A stretch of 64,000 nucleotides of DNA from assembly GCF_012935325.2 (NCBI RefSeq), contig NZ_JABBYG020000025.1:1-64000 (forward strand). Direction: 5' to 3'. This DNA comes from Paenibacillus sp. PL91 (GTDB lineage Bacteria; Bacillota; Bacilli; Paenibacillales; Paenibacillaceae). Positions 34,709 to 43,839 of this stretch are shown here, in pieces. The stretch's first letter is position 1, and every line of letters starts with the position of its first letter. Below the pieces are notes generated by a model. The model searched no databases. It saw only the letters and a program-made list of their open reading frames with translations, and was not told the origin of the DNA. The translations under genes were made by a program, and so were the position numbers.

Positions 34709-35608
34709 ATGAGAAAGCTTTCGCTGGCCATGAAGCGCGAGGAACGGTCGTTTTGGTTTTTCATAGCCCCTTGGTTTATCGGTTTTATTTGCTTCACCGG
34801 GGGACCGATTCTCGTCTCGCTGCTGCTCAGCTTCACCGAATACAATGTCATCTCGTCCCCGACATTTGCAGGCACAAGCAATTACAGCCTGTTGTTTGGA
34901 GACCGGCTGTTTTACAAGTCGCTGTCCGTAACGCTTTATTACAGCATGTTGGCCGTACCGTTTACGATTGTGACATCTTTGATTATCGCGGTTCTGCTTA
35001 ATAGTAGAATCAAAGGACAATCGCTCCTCCGTACGCTGTATTACGCGCCCAGCATCATATCCGGCGTTGCCGTTTCCTTTTTGTGGTCATGGCTGCTTAA
35101 TCCGCAGTTCGGTGTCGTGAATTCCGTCCTTTACGATTGGTTTGGCATTCAAGGGCCAGGATGGTTTACCAGTCCGGGCACAGTAGTACCATCCATGGTA
35201 CTCATGCAATTGACCGCATCGGGCAGCACGATGGTCATCTTTCTTGCCGCGCTGCAGTCGCTGCCGGCAGATCTGTTTGAAGCGGCATCCTTGGAAGGCG
35301 CGAGCGGCTTTGCGAAGTTCCGTAAAATTACGGTCCCGCTTATTTCTCCCGTCATTCTTTTCAACACCATTATCAGCATGATCGGATCGCTGCAAATCTT
35401 TACGGAAGCCTACGTTATCACAAAGGGAGGCCCGGACTGGAACTCTTATTTCTACGTGTATTATTTATTCGACACGGCGTTCAAGCAGTTCCGGATGGGG
35501 TATGCCTCCGCCCAGGCATGGATACTATTCTTGCTTATATTCGCGCTAACTCTCGTTTCGCTATGGGGCTCCAAAAAATTCGTCCACTATGAATATGACC
35601 CAAAGTAA
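34709..35608 (+). CDS. Sugar ABC permease, MalF/UgpA type
   Basis: 299 residues, six transmembrane helices, first at about residues 15-38 (FWFFIAPWFIGFICF). EAA loop EAASLEGASGFAKFRKITVPL at about 190-210, where Glu replaces the usual Asp before Gly. ATG at 34709 with GGAGG 7 nt upstream. It is followed after 16 nt by the partner permease. No ATPase gene is present in the operon. Confidence 0.9.
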   Translation: MRKLSLAMKREERSFWFFIAPWFIGFICFTGGPILVSLLLSFTEYNVISSPTFAGTSNYSLLFGDRLFYKSLSVTLYYSMLAVPFTIVTSLIIAVLLNSRIKGQSLLRTLYYAPSIISGVAVSFLWSWLLNPQFGVVNSVLYDWFGIQGPGWFTSPGTVVPSMVLMQLTASGSTMVIFLAALQSLPADLFEAASLEGASGFAKFRKITVPLISPVILFNTIISMIGSLQIFTEAYVITKGGPDWNSYFYVYYLFDTAFKQFRMGYASAQAWILFLLIFALTLVSLWGSKKFVHYEYDPK

Positions 35609-35624
35609 AGGAGGTGCCTTTATT

Positions 35625-36482
35625 ATGAAGCGAAAAAAACCATACAATCACGGGGATCTGCGTCTAGTAGACAAAACGATCATCTACATCCTTCTATACG
35701 GCGGCGTTCTATTGTTCGCATTTCCGCTGTTTTGGATGCTCTCCACTTCGCTTAAGACGATCGGCGAAATTCATCGCATCCCGATGACGTGGATTCCGAC
35801 CCATTTGCAGTGGATCAACTATAAGCAAATTTTCATCGATGCCCCTTTAGGGCGCTTTCTTTGGAACTCGGTGTGGTACTCAGCCGTGACGGTAGCTGCG
35901 GTCGTATTCTCCTCCTCGATGGCTGCATTCGCATTTGCGCGATTGCGGGCGCGCGGCCGCGCGCTGTTATTCGGGCTTGTCCTCAGTACGATGATGATTC
36001 CGTCCCAAGTAACCTTGATCCCGCAATATTTGCTTTTTACAAAGCTGCACTGGACAGGCACATATTTACCGCTCGTGATCCCGGCCTTTACGGCAAGCTC
36101 CTTTACAATCTTCCTGATGCGACAGTTTTATTTGGGCATTACGAAGGAATTGGATGAAGCCGTCAAAATCGACGGGGGAAGCCATTTCACGATGTATTTC
36201 CGTATCCTCATTCCGCTCTCCATGCCGGCCTTTGCGACTGCGGCTATTTTGGAGCTCATATCGAGATGGAATGATTTGTTCGGACCGCTCATTTATTTGA
36301 ACGATATGACAAAGTATCCGATTTCGCTCGGGTTGGCCAATTTTACAGCAGCGTTTGGCGCAACACCATGGAACCTGTTGATGGCGGCTTCGCTGATCGC
36401 GATTTTGCCGCTGCTGCTCATTTTCTTCTTCGCTCAAAAGTATTTTATTCAAGGAATCGTTGTATCCGGCTCCAAAGGTTAA
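35625..36482 (+). CDS. Sugar ABC permease, MalG/UgpE type
   Basis: 285 residues with six transmembrane helices, EAA loop EAVKIDGGSHFTMYF...IPLSMP (about 180-205) and a GIVVSGSKG tail. The ATG at 35625 has AAAGGAGG 9-10 nt upstream; the start at 35589 would overlap the preceding permease. It is followed at 41 nt by the PHP phosphatase gene on the same strand. Confidence 0.9.
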   Translation: MKRKKPYNHGDLRLVDKTIIYILLYGGVLLFAFPLFWMLSTSLKTIGEIHRIPMTWIPTHLQWINYKQIFIDAPLGRFLWNSVWYSAVTVAAVVFSSSMAAFAFARLRARGRALLFGLVLSTMMIPSQVTLIPQYLLFTKLHWTGTYLPLVIPAFTASSFTIFLMRQFYLGITKELDEAVKIDGGSHFTMYFRILIPLSMPAFATAAILELISRWNDLFGPLIYLNDMTKYPISLGLANFTAAFGATPWNLLMAASLIAILPLLLIFFFAQKYFIQGIVVSGSKG

Positions 36483-36522
36483 CTTTATCTAGTATTCATC
36501 ATGCAATTATCGGAGGTATCAC

Positions 36523-37320
36523 ATGAAGTTCGACTTTCATACCCACCATGAGCGCTGCGGTCACGCGGTCGGTTCGGTCAGGGATTATATCGAGGCAGCA
36601 ATAGGACAGGGGCTGGATATGATCGGCATCTCGGATCATACGCCATTTTTCGCGTCGGCCGAAGATCGTCCTTCCTTAACTGGGAGCATGGCAAAAAGCG
36701 ATTTCCCAACTTATATTAAAGAAGTTCTAGATCTAAAGAGAGAATACCACGGCAAAATAGAGGTTCTGCTCGGCATCGAGGCCGATTTTTTGCCTGAACA
36801 TCTAGATTTGTACCGCTCGGTAATCGCAGCTCATCCTTTTGATTACGTCATCGGCTCCGTTCATGAATTCGCAGGCATTGGCATATACGATTCAGAGCAT
36901 TGGGAAGGCTTGACCGCAGCACGCAAATTGGAAGTGAAAAATTTATTCTATGACTATATCGCCCAGTCCGCGAAATGCGGATTATATGATATTTTGGGCC
37001 ATGTGGATTCTTTGAACCGCTACTTCTACGGCTATCCAGAGCTGCGTACAGAGGCTGCCGACGTCACGCTGAAAGCAATTGCCGCTAGTGATGTAGCGAT
37101 CGAAATCAATTCTTCCGACAACAATTGGGTGCCGGATGGAAATTTTCTAGAACGCGCGCTCCATTATGGGGTTAAGGTAACCTTCGGCTCCGATGCACAC
37201 GAGCCCGAACGCGTTGGCGAGTATTTCGCTGCCATTGGCAGCCATTTATACGAAATCGGCTATCGGGAATGGGCCATATTCCGCAAGCGCGAACGGTTGA
37301 TGGTTCCGATCGGTCGGTGA
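36523..37320 (+). CDS. PHP-domain phosphatase, HisJ-like
   Basis: Polymerase-and-histidinol-phosphatase fold with the full metal-ligand set: FHTH (4-7), GISDHTP (about 37-43), GIEADF (about 84-89), GSVHE (about 110-114), GHVD (about 158-161), SDAHEPERVGEY (about 226-237). 265 residues is normal for HisJ/HisK. Histidinol-phosphate phosphatase is the default annotation. Its place 41 nt after an importer operon, with no his genes nearby, leaves open activity on another sugar phosphate or small phosphomonoester. CGGAGG precedes the ATG. Confidence 0.87.
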   Translation: MKFDFHTHHERCGHAVGSVRDYIEAAIGQGLDMIGISDHTPFFASAEDRPSLTGSMAKSDFPTYIKEVLDLKREYHGKIEVLLGIEADFLPEHLDLYRSVIAAHPFDYVIGSVHEFAGIGIYDSEHWEGLTAARKLEVKNLFYDYIAQSAKCGLYDILGHVDSLNRYFYGYPELRTEAADVTLKAIAASDVAIEINSSDNNWVPDGNFLERALHYGVKVTFGSDAHEPERVGEYFAAIGSHLYEIGYREWAIFRKRERLMVPIGR

Positions 37321-38024
37321 GCGCCGCGGAAAACCCATGGGCTATTGACTATACCGTCATCTTGATCCGGCTGGGTCTAGCTGTATTTCTTGGCGGTCTC
37401 ATCGGCTTCGAACGGGAGCAGCATAACCATCCGGCAGGGCTTCGCACGCATATTTTGGTTTGTCTCGGCTCCACGATGATCATGCTGCTGTCTATTTACG
37501 GCTTCGCCGATTTCGCCCGCGAGCCCAACGTGCGGATTGATCCGGCCCGGTTGGCAACGGCCGTCATTACAGGCATCGGCTTTCTCGGCGCGGGCACGAT
37601 TCTGTTCACAGGCAAGTCGATTACCGGACTGACGACAGCGGCCTCCTTATGGGTGGTCGCGGCCATCGGGCTGCAGATCGGCGCTGGGTTTTATTTCGGA
37701 GCGGTGGCCGGAACGTTTCTCGTGTTCATTACATTATGGGTTTTCAATAAAATGGAGCACCGTTTTCTGAAAAGCAAGAAGGTCAGAAAGCTAACGATCC
37801 AAGCGGAGAGTGAAGAGGAGCTGCTGGACATTGTTACTAATAAGCTAGCCAGCCGATCGATCGTGACGCAAAAAATAACGCTGCAGCGTATACGACCGTC
37901 GCCAGAAGCACCGCTATGTATGGAAGTGCAGCTTGACATCGTCGTTCCAAGATCGATGGAGCCGAAGGAAATGGTAGCTGAAATGAAACAAATCGGCGGT
38001 GTCGTCGCTGTCAGTATCGAATAG
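37317..38024 (+). CDS. MgtC/SapB family membrane protein
   Basis: Four or five N-terminal helices with the MgtC signatures LGGLIGFEREQHNHPAGLRTH (about 22-42, read as two motifs) and GIGFLGAGTILF (about 82-93), then a soluble C-terminal ACT-like region (about 150-235). Members help growth at low magnesium and modulate ATP synthase in pathogens; others are of unknown role. The GTG at 37317 overlaps the preceding stop as GTGA, suggesting coupled translation; a start at 37269 is possible but lies deep inside the PHP gene. A terminator follows at 38108. Confidence 0.85.
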   Translation: MSAAENPWAIDYTVILIRLGLAVFLGGLIGFEREQHNHPAGLRTHILVCLGSTMIMLLSIYGFADFAREPNVRIDPARLATAVITGIGFLGAGTILFTGKSITGLTTAASLWVVAAIGLQIGAGFYFGAVAGTFLVFITLWVFNKMEHRFLKSKKVRKLTIQAESEEELLDIVTNKLASRSIVTQKITLQRIRPSPEAPLCMEVQLDIVVPRSMEPKEMVAEMKQIGGVVAVSIE

Positions 38025-38107
38025 CATGCATAGTAAAGCCATTTAGGCGTCTGTGAAGAAATAGAATCACATTATATATGAAAAAATATCCATGTATTGG
38101 AAAATAA

Positions 38108-38148
38108 AAAGGGTTGATGCGTTTATTAATACATCAACCTTTTTTTTG
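38108..38148 (+). terminator. Terminator of the importer-PHP-MgtC operon
   Basis: GGGTTGATG (38111-38119) pairs with CATCAACCT (38132-38140), followed by eight T. Confidence 0.85.
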
Positions 38149-38243
38149 CTTGGCATATTCAGAAAAATAGCACTTAACCACTTTCCACCTTAGGCACAAT
38201 CCATCTTCTATATTTTCAGCCGCAGAACGAAAAAGGTGCGGTT

Positions 38244-38744
38244 TTGGCACCAATCTCATATAACGGAAGTACATATCTGCCCGTACGTGCGATTTCTAAG
38301 GCGCTTGGCGTTGCAATAGAATATGATAATAAAACCAATACGATTTTTCTCGGTGAAAAAGGTGTAGGCGTCTCGATTGCTGATGGTTTTGACAACAGCT
38401 TTCGGACTAAGGATCCCGAATTAACGAGTTACAATGGCAAAGACTATAAAGATGTTTTCTTCAATAATGCCGACGGCAACCGTTCAAGCGGATTTATACT
38501 TTATCCTAAGGGAAAATATCAAAAATTGTACCTTCAAGTAGCAGCAGTGGGCAAAGATATCGAGGAATTCTTCGTCCAAGATAATGAGACCGATGCTAAG
38601 CTTGAAATCGATACTATAGATGTGGCAGAAGGACTGAAAACGTTCGAAATAGACATTAGCGGCGTTGAAACTCTGTTTATCCACTCAGAACTCAAGGAAG
38701 GCGGGAGTATATTTATCCCATTGACCACCTCCTACTATAAATAA
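38244..38744 (+). pseudogene. 5'-truncated stalk-domain (copper amine oxidase N-like) protein
   Basis: The first 45 residues are the end of a stalk domain (YNGSTYLPVRAISKALGV..YDNKTNTIFL), normally located after a signal peptide and half a repeat. Here the frame reaches back only to about 38179 (in-frame TAA before) and has no signal peptide or ATG. The rest (about 46-166) is a beta-rich NPCBM-like domain. A TTG at 38244 has AAAGGTG upstream and might allow synthesis, but without export the product would be misplaced. Most likely a decayed surface-protein gene. Confidence 0.6.
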
Positions 38745-39104
38745 GCAACCGCACTTCAATTTAGGGCGGGGCTTTGTTACGAACTTTAATCAATAAAGTC
38801 AAAGAGCCCCACTTAATCCCATTAGCTCAATACCATTTATAACCTACGCCTCATCTTAAGGCTCACGCAGCTTGTGCGGGAGTATAGGGGAAATCCCCCC
38901 TCTTGTTTCTCCATATATGTGGAACAGTGATATGCTAAGATATTATCTGCTCAGGGAATCAGCGATTAGCGCTTATAGGGATGACTAAAAGCTGTCGAGG
39001 AGCTCTTGACAGCTTTTGGTGTTTGGATGAGGGCAAGAAATATGACTCCTTCATCTTTCCGCCGCTTTTAGAGGCATAAGATTTCCGTTCATGGCAGCAC
39101 CCTA
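38745..39104. other. Gap with two hairpins, no gene seen
   Basis: AAAAGCTGTC (38987-38996) pairs with GACAGCTTTT (39008-39017), a terminator-like hairpin. CGCA-TGCG and GGGGAAATCCCC make smaller stems near 38865-38900. No convincing open frame with a binding site was found. Confidence 0.5.
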
Positions 39105-39509
39105 TTATGGGGTCTCGTAGTTTTTTAACGGCATACCTACATATTCGCGGAAGGAGCGGATCCGCTCTGCCTCGAACTCGAAGACGACCGCAAGCTCATT
39201 GCGATAAGGCCGCCCATTCAACGAACCTTCTGCGCGAAATACCACCATCCCGTTGTCCTCATTCTCAAGCAAGATGAGCGGAGTCAGCTGCACCTGCAAT
39301 ACTGAGCGCTCGAACCTGATCAATTCCTCGAACCGCTCTTTGCCTTGCTGCTCGTGATTCCACCCCTTTAGCGGGAGCGGAACGAAGAAATGAAAACCTT
39401 CCGTAACCTTGTTAAGAAAATCGACTGTATGCCCTGTTTCGAAAGCCCGCCTAAAAGCATCGAACACTTCGCAAGTTCGGGATGGGACTGTGCCTACGGA
39501 TTTCTCCAT
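39105..39509 (-). CDS. SnoaL-like (NTF2-fold) protein
   Basis: 134 residues of the NTF2/SnoaL fold: helical start (FDAFRRAFETGHTVDFLNKVTEGFHFFVPL, in parts), the FRAEGSLNGRPYRNELAVVFEF strand region (about 85-107) and a terminal FREYVGMPL. Members bind small hydrophobic ligands or act as isomerases/cyclases; no catalytic residues can be assigned with confidence. Single gene. The ATG at 39509 has an AGGAGGA-type site upstream. Confidence 0.75.
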   Translation of the reverse strand: MEKSVGTVPSRTCEVFDAFRRAFETGHTVDFLNKVTEGFHFFVPLPLKGWNHEQQGKERFEELIRFERSVLQVQLTPLILLENEDNGMVVFRAEGSLNGRPYRNELAVVFEFEAERIRSFREYVGMPLKNYETP

Positions 39510-39686
39510 GAAAGAATCCTCCTCATTATGGTTTATTGGTCGCTCCTATATTGCCTTTTCATTAAGTCGTTTGTCTCTACTTTTCTAACTTTGGTGTTTG
39601 AAAGAGAAGCCAAATCGGTTTCAGGCTTAAAGAATTACTGTCTAATTGATGAGACGCCATGAAAAAGGACTCTTGCTTTCCATTGG

Positions 39687-40154
39687 TTAGCGCGATAGGA
39701 CCTTTAGCTGGCTCGATATCGTTCCAAGGTGTATGGCTTCGTGAATCAGAGCGAAGTTGAACAACTCGCCGGCGGTGTTGAATTGGAACGGTCCCAAGGC
39801 ATACGGTGTCGAAAGCTTCTCGCCCAGCATTTCAGGTGTCAGCTCAGATAGGCTGGAAAGCTGCACCGTTAATATCTCGACCAACTCTTCCTTCGATGGA
39901 GGAGCGAACGTCCAGTCCAAGGGCTTTGTTCCAGAGTTAAACAGCGTATCATACGAGTCCGGTATAGCCGACGGGGAGCCGAAGCTTAGGGTAGAATACT
40001 TATCCATCCAATAAATCATATGGCCGACATTCCAACGGATGGTATTGTTGAAGCCTTCCGGTTGCTTGTCGAAATATCCCTCCGTAACTCCCTGAAGCTT
40101 ACCAATCACAATCTGATGCAGTACTTTACCGGTGTTAATAATCGATTGTGTCAT
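39687..40154 (-). CDS. DinB/YfiT-like metal-dependent protein
   Basis: Four-helix DinB-fold protein of 155 residues. The expected three metal-binding histidines are visible: NVGHMIYWMD (about 43-52) and ALIHEAIHLGTI (about 136-147, two His). In Bacillales the DinB family often includes bacillithiol S-transferases, so a thiol-transferase role is plausible. AGGAGG stands 9 nt before the ATG at 40154. It is divergent from the LysR gene across 280 bp. Confidence 0.85.
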   Translation of the reverse strand: MTQSIINTGKVLHQIVIGKLQGVTEGYFDKQPEGFNNTIRWNVGHMIYWMDKYSTLSFGSPSAIPDSYDTLFNSGTKPLDWTFAPPSKEELVEILTVQLSSLSELTPEMLGEKLSTPYALGPFQFNTAGELFNFALIHEAIHLGTISSQLKVLSR

Positions 40155-40434
40155 AATCAAATGCCTCCTGATTTGGTTTGTGTCATGTGGTTCGCTTTCT
40201 TAACCCAAGTTTACCTCCTCATTCATAACGCAACTGATTTCCACCTTTTGTAATGAGAAGCGCTTGATATGTTCCTAGTATAGGTCCCATGGAACTTTCC
40301 ATCAATGCAGTCGGCATTACCGGAACGTTAAGTATAAGTTAACGAATATTCATTGACAGATAAAGAAGATGGAGTAACAATAAACATTGCATTGAACATG
40401 CATTCAGCGACGTAATTGAAAGCAGGTGTGAGCT

Positions 40435-41337
40435 ATGGAGTTAAAACAACTACAGTATTTTATGGCGATTTGTGAAGAGCTTCACTTCACGAGAGCAGCC
40501 GAAAAGATGGGCGTCAGCGCACCTAACATCAGCCAGCAGATAAGGAGATTGGAAGAAGAATTAGGGGTTCTGTTGTTCGATCGTGTGGGGAAAAAAATTG
40601 TCCTTACAGAAGCCGGAGCGATTCTTCACGAACATGGTGCTGCCGTGTTCATGCATCTGCAGCAAGCGAGCGACGCCATTGCTGACCTGAAGCAGATGCA
40701 AGGCGGATCGCTATCCATCGGCGTCTTGCCCGGTGACGCGGATCTCATGTTTAATGCCTTGCTACTGAACTTCCATCAGACCTATCCCACCATCTCGCTG
40801 TCTCTTCTGGAAACCATGAAAGTAACAGAACAAGTTCTGGACCGAAGCATCGATGTCGGCGTAACCATTGGACCTGTTATCGATGAACGACTCACGTCAA
40901 TTCCCCTGTTTCACGAGGAGTTCTCATTGGCGGTAAGTATGAATGATCCTCTTGCCACGGAGAGCTTCATCCCATTGAACAGGCTGCATGCCTTGAAGAT
41001 AGTCATGTTCCCACCCGACCATCAATGCCGCAAGCTGATCGACCGCTTTTGCATGGACAACGGGTTTACTCTACAGCCGCATATGGTGACGACAACGTTA
41101 TCCTCCCTCCTCCAGATGGTACAGAGCGGAGTTGGCGCCTGTGTTCTGCCGCGATTGCTACTGGATAATCTTCACAATACAGACATCAAAGTCGTGCACC
41201 TGAGGAATCCTACGCCTTCTCAGGACATTTGTCTGATCTACCGCAGCGACAGATATGTCGGATACGCCATGCGCACGTTCATCAAGACTTTGAGAGCCTA
41301 CATCGAGACCGCTATCAATCATGCAAAGTCTTCATAG
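40435..41337 (+). CDS. LysR-family regulator
   Basis: 300 residues: N-terminal winged helix (MELKQLQYFMAICEELHFTRAAEKMGVSAPNISQQIRRLEEELGVLLFDR region, residues 1-50) and a substrate-binding domain (about 88-295; GSLSIGVLPGDADLM start). It closely follows the CynR/BenM layout. ATG at 40435 after a weak GCAGGTGTGAG site. The targets are unknown; by position it could control the divergent DinB gene or itself. Confidence 0.9.
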   Translation: MELKQLQYFMAICEELHFTRAAEKMGVSAPNISQQIRRLEEELGVLLFDRVGKKIVLTEAGAILHEHGAAVFMHLQQASDAIADLKQMQGGSLSIGVLPGDADLMFNALLLNFHQTYPTISLSLLETMKVTEQVLDRSIDVGVTIGPVIDERLTSIPLFHEEFSLAVSMNDPLATESFIPLNRLHALKIVMFPPDHQCRKLIDRFCMDNGFTLQPHMVTTTLSSLLQMVQSGVGACVLPRLLLDNLHNTDIKVVHLRNPTPSQDICLIYRSDRYVGYAMRTFIKTLRAYIETAINHAKSS

Positions 41338-41437
41338 ATAGGGTAGTACCAGTAAAGCTGATATTATCTAAACGAGCGTGTGAAAACCCCTTATGAGGTA
41401 GTAGATGCTTGCACACCTATCAAATGATGAATCTGTA

Positions 41438-41884
41438 TTATTTGAACTTTTTAATAAAATTTTTTTGGTCCTTTGTAAACATATAGCCACGTCGTTCGTA
41501 GAACCTGTGAGCATCTATTCGACTTGGGTGGGATAAGAGTTTAATTCCAGAAAATCCACTGCTCTTTCCCCACTGTTCAAGACGCTCAATCAACATGCTA
41601 CCTACACTCTGATTTCTATACTTTTCTTTAACAACAAATCCTAGGACGTTTACTAATGAGTCAGAAAATAGTAATTCATATGGGCTCCCATGAATATATC
41701 CGATTACCTCGTTGTTTTGTTCATATACAAAGATGATATCTTTTGTTTTCTTTATAATGTTTTCAATCTTCTCTTTTACCTTTTCTTCAGAAAATAAGTA
41801 TAGATTTGGGTTAAAGTCTCGGTTTAACAAATAAATATCATGATAATCAGTTACCCTAATTTCCCTAACATTGTTTCCTTTCAT
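41438..41884 (-). CDS. GNAT N-acetyltransferase
   Basis: 148-residue single-domain GNAT: beta4/beta5 with VLGFVVKEKYRNQSVGSMLIERL, containing the acetyl-CoA loop R/Q-N-Q-S-V-G-S (about 88-94), and ending RIDAHRFYERRGY. The upstream GAGG favours the ATG at 41884 over a TTG at 41899. Substrate unknown; the form resembles RimI-like and antibiotic acetyltransferases. An interspersed repeat lies 90 nt upstream. Confidence 0.85.
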   Translation of the reverse strand: MKGNNVREIRVTDYHDIYLLNRDFNPNLYLFSEEKVKEKIENIIKKTKDIIFVYEQNNEVIGYIHGSPYELLFSDSLVNVLGFVVKEKYRNQSVGSMLIERLEQWGKSSGFSGIKLLSHPSRIDAHRFYERRGYMFTKDQKNFIKKFK

Positions 41885-41972
41885 TTTTGAACGCCTCAAT
41901 TCGCTATATCATCACGAACACCTGAAATAAATGTTTGCCTTCTTTGCATTTTTTGTCAATACACTACACTTG

Positions 41973-42060
41973 CACTATTCTGCCCGTATGCTCAACGAGG
42001 CTGCCGTTTCATGCCGGCAGCCTCGTCCTGGTTTTGCTAAGCTATAGTTCCCGTAACTTC
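41973..42060 (+). repeat. Interspersed hairpin repeat, copy 1
   Basis: Flank ACTATTCTGCCCGTATGCTC (41974-41993), an 11- to 12-bp perfect stem CGAGGCTGCCG/CGGCAGCCTCG (41996-42025), then flank GCTATAGTTCCCGTAACTTC (42041-42060). Same flank-hairpin-flank order as the other copies. Confidence 0.75.
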
Positions 42061-42079
42061 TTCACAAAAATAGGTTATC

Positions 42080-43048
42080 TTATGAAGTCATCTTACTGTT
42101 CGCATATGCAGCCGCCCCGATCATACCAGCTTTTCCACCTAATTTCGCTTGTTCTATTTTACACGCATGGGAAGAAAGCTTTAAAGCATGATTTCCAACA
42201 GTATCACGTACTGAATTTAGCAAGCGATCACCAGCTGCCGACATTCCACCACCAACTATAATTACTTCTGGATTCAATAGGTTGATTACATTCGAAAGAC
42301 CAAATCCAAGAAGCTTCCCTGTTTCATGCATTACCTCTATTGCGAGTGAATCTCCCAGATCGTATGCCTCTGAAATCATATGGGCAGTAATAGCTGCCCG
42401 ATCATCTCCCACCCATTGCAATATGATACTTGGCCGACCTTCCTCAAGCTTGTCTGTTAAGGTTTTGATCATTCCTATAGCAGAGACATATCTCCCTAGA
42501 CAGCCTGAGCTTCCACAACGACAAGGACGACCTTCCCGGTACATATTCATATGCCCAATCTCGCCCGCGCTAGATGTTGTACCGTAGAACACTTTTCCAT
42601 CATTTACAATACCCGATCCCAAACCGGTACCTAACGTGATCAATACCAAGTTTTTGTAACCGGCGCCTGCACCAAACAGCCATTCACCATACATATTTAC
42701 CCGCACATCATTGTCGATAAAAACTGGAAAGTCAAAATAACTTCTCATTTGATTCACAACATAAATGTTTTCCCAATCTGGAAAGTTTGGTGAAAATATT
42801 GATAGGCCTTCATCTGGATTTAGTAAACCAGGGATTCCCATACCCATGCACTTAATAGAAGTTTGATTAATTCCTTCGAACGACATCATCTCTTGAACAA
42901 TTTCTTTAATTCTGAATAACACATGAGTAGGTCCTTTTGCTGCTTCCGTGGGGTCACTTCTTTCGTGAATTGTTTGAAAATCCGTGCTAAAAATCGCGGA
43001 CTTAATGTTTGTTCCACCAAGGTCAATTCCAATAACATATTTACTCAT
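42080..43048 (-). CDS. ROK-family sugar kinase (glucokinase-like)
   Basis: Phosphorylates a hexose at the expense of ATP. 322 residues with N-terminal ATP site GIDLGGTNIKSAIF (about 6-19), ROK loop TLGTGLGSGIV, GEIGHM (catalytic region, about 162-167) and the zinc knuckle CRCGSSGCLG (about 176-185). FIDNDVRVNMYGEW (about 110-123) holds the catalytic Asp. The protein lacks the N-terminal DNA-binding domain of ROK repressors, so it is an enzyme. Glucokinase is most likely; fructo- or N-acetylmannosamine kinase are alternatives. Confidence 0.87.
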   Translation of the reverse strand: MSKYVIGIDLGGTNIKSAIFSTDFQTIHERSDPTEAAKGPTHVLFRIKEIVQEMMSFEGINQTSIKCMGMGIPGLLNPDEGLSIFSPNFPDWENIYVVNQMRSYFDFPVFIDNDVRVNMYGEWLFGAGAGYKNLVLITLGTGLGSGIVNDGKVFYGTTSSAGEIGHMNMYREGRPCRCGSSGCLGRYVSAIGMIKTLTDKLEEGRPSIILQWVGDDRAAITAHMISEAYDLGDSLAIEVMHETGKLLGFGLSNVINLLNPEVIIVGGGMSAAGDRLLNSVRDTVGNHALKLSSHACKIEQAKLGGKAGMIGAAAYANSKMTS

Positions 43049-43116
43049 AACTTATCTCCGCTCTCATATATTTTCAAATATTTTTAAATTACTTGATTAT
43101 TTGAGCACATCGAATT

Positions 43117-43208
43117 TTACTTCCCGTTAGCTTAATAAAATGAGCATGCTACCGTAGCGCCTGCTCACCCATATGTATTATTCAACTATCGTTACCGGTT
43201 AGCTTACT
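43117..43208 (+). repeat. Interspersed hairpin repeat, copy 2
   Basis: Flank ACTTCCCGTTAGCTTAAT (43119-43136), hairpin TGAGCA/TGCTCA (43141-43167) and flank TCAACTATCGTTACCGGTTA (43182-43201). Full copy of the flank-hairpin-flank unit. Confidence 0.8.
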
Positions 43209-43235
43209 TCGGGCACATCACAGGCAAGTGCTATT

Positions 43236-43661
43236 TCATTCAAATAGCCATTTTATTTCTGTTGATCCGATGTCTTTTTCAGCTATCACAGGTAATTTTC
43301 TCGCGTCACCTAACTTTTCGATCCGCAATTGATAGGGTTTAAGCATCTCTTTCCAATTGTTAGAAGGCGGCGAATTTGAAGCAGCATGTCTGAGATAATC
43401 AGTAACGATTTGTTTTAATTGCTCATTGCTTATTTGACTCGGGTCATATTCAATTCCAACTTTATATAATTTCTCTTTGGAGTCGGAAGCGAACCCAGTT
43501 AAAACGATGCCAGATTGTTTATCAATTTGTTTTATACTTTCGGACAACCTTTGCCCGACTTCAGGAAAAGTATCCTTACTGCCTCCTCCTTGGCATCCCG
43601 CAATAATTGTAACGGACGCAATCATAACCAAGAATATAAATAGATGTAAAGTACGTAGCAA
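43236..43661 (-). CDS. Hypothetical lipoprotein
   Basis: Signal sequence with hydrophobic core FIFLVMIASVTI and lipobox IIAGC, then a G/S-rich linker and an alpha/beta domain of about 110 residues, charged and soluble. No family is recognised; the size and pattern resemble small surface lipoproteins of Bacillales. TTG at 43661 has GGTGAGG 6 nt upstream; a GTG at 43673 is the alternative start. It stands alone between two repeat copies. Confidence 0.65.
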   Translation of the reverse strand: MLRTLHLFIFLVMIASVTIIAGCQGGGSKDTFPEVGQRLSESIKQIDKQSGIVLTGFASDSKEKLYKVGIEYDPSQISNEQLKQIVTDYLRHAASNSPPSNNWKEMLKPYQLRIEKLGDARKLPVIAEKDIGSTEIKWLFE

Positions 43662-43728
43662 ACTTAACCTCACCTTTTCTTCATAATTGTTTGATGTTTA
43701 TAAGACGAAAAGTGGTAAAGGAAGTTGC

Positions 43729-43816
43729 GCTAAACTCCCCGTTAGCCCAACGAGGCTGCCGTTCTATGCCGGAAGCCTCGTGATTGTTAAGCTATAGTTC
43801 CCCGTTAGTTCAATCA
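43729..43816 (+). repeat. Interspersed hairpin repeat, copy 3
   Basis: Flank TAAACTCCCCGTTAGCCCAA (43731-43750), stem CGAGGCT-CC / GG-AGCCTCG (43751-43780), then GTTAAGCTATAGTTCCCCGT (43786-43805). Its hairpin and right flank closely match copy 1. Confidence 0.8.
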
Positions 43817-43839
43817 TTCCAGTTTCCAAGTTAGAGCAT

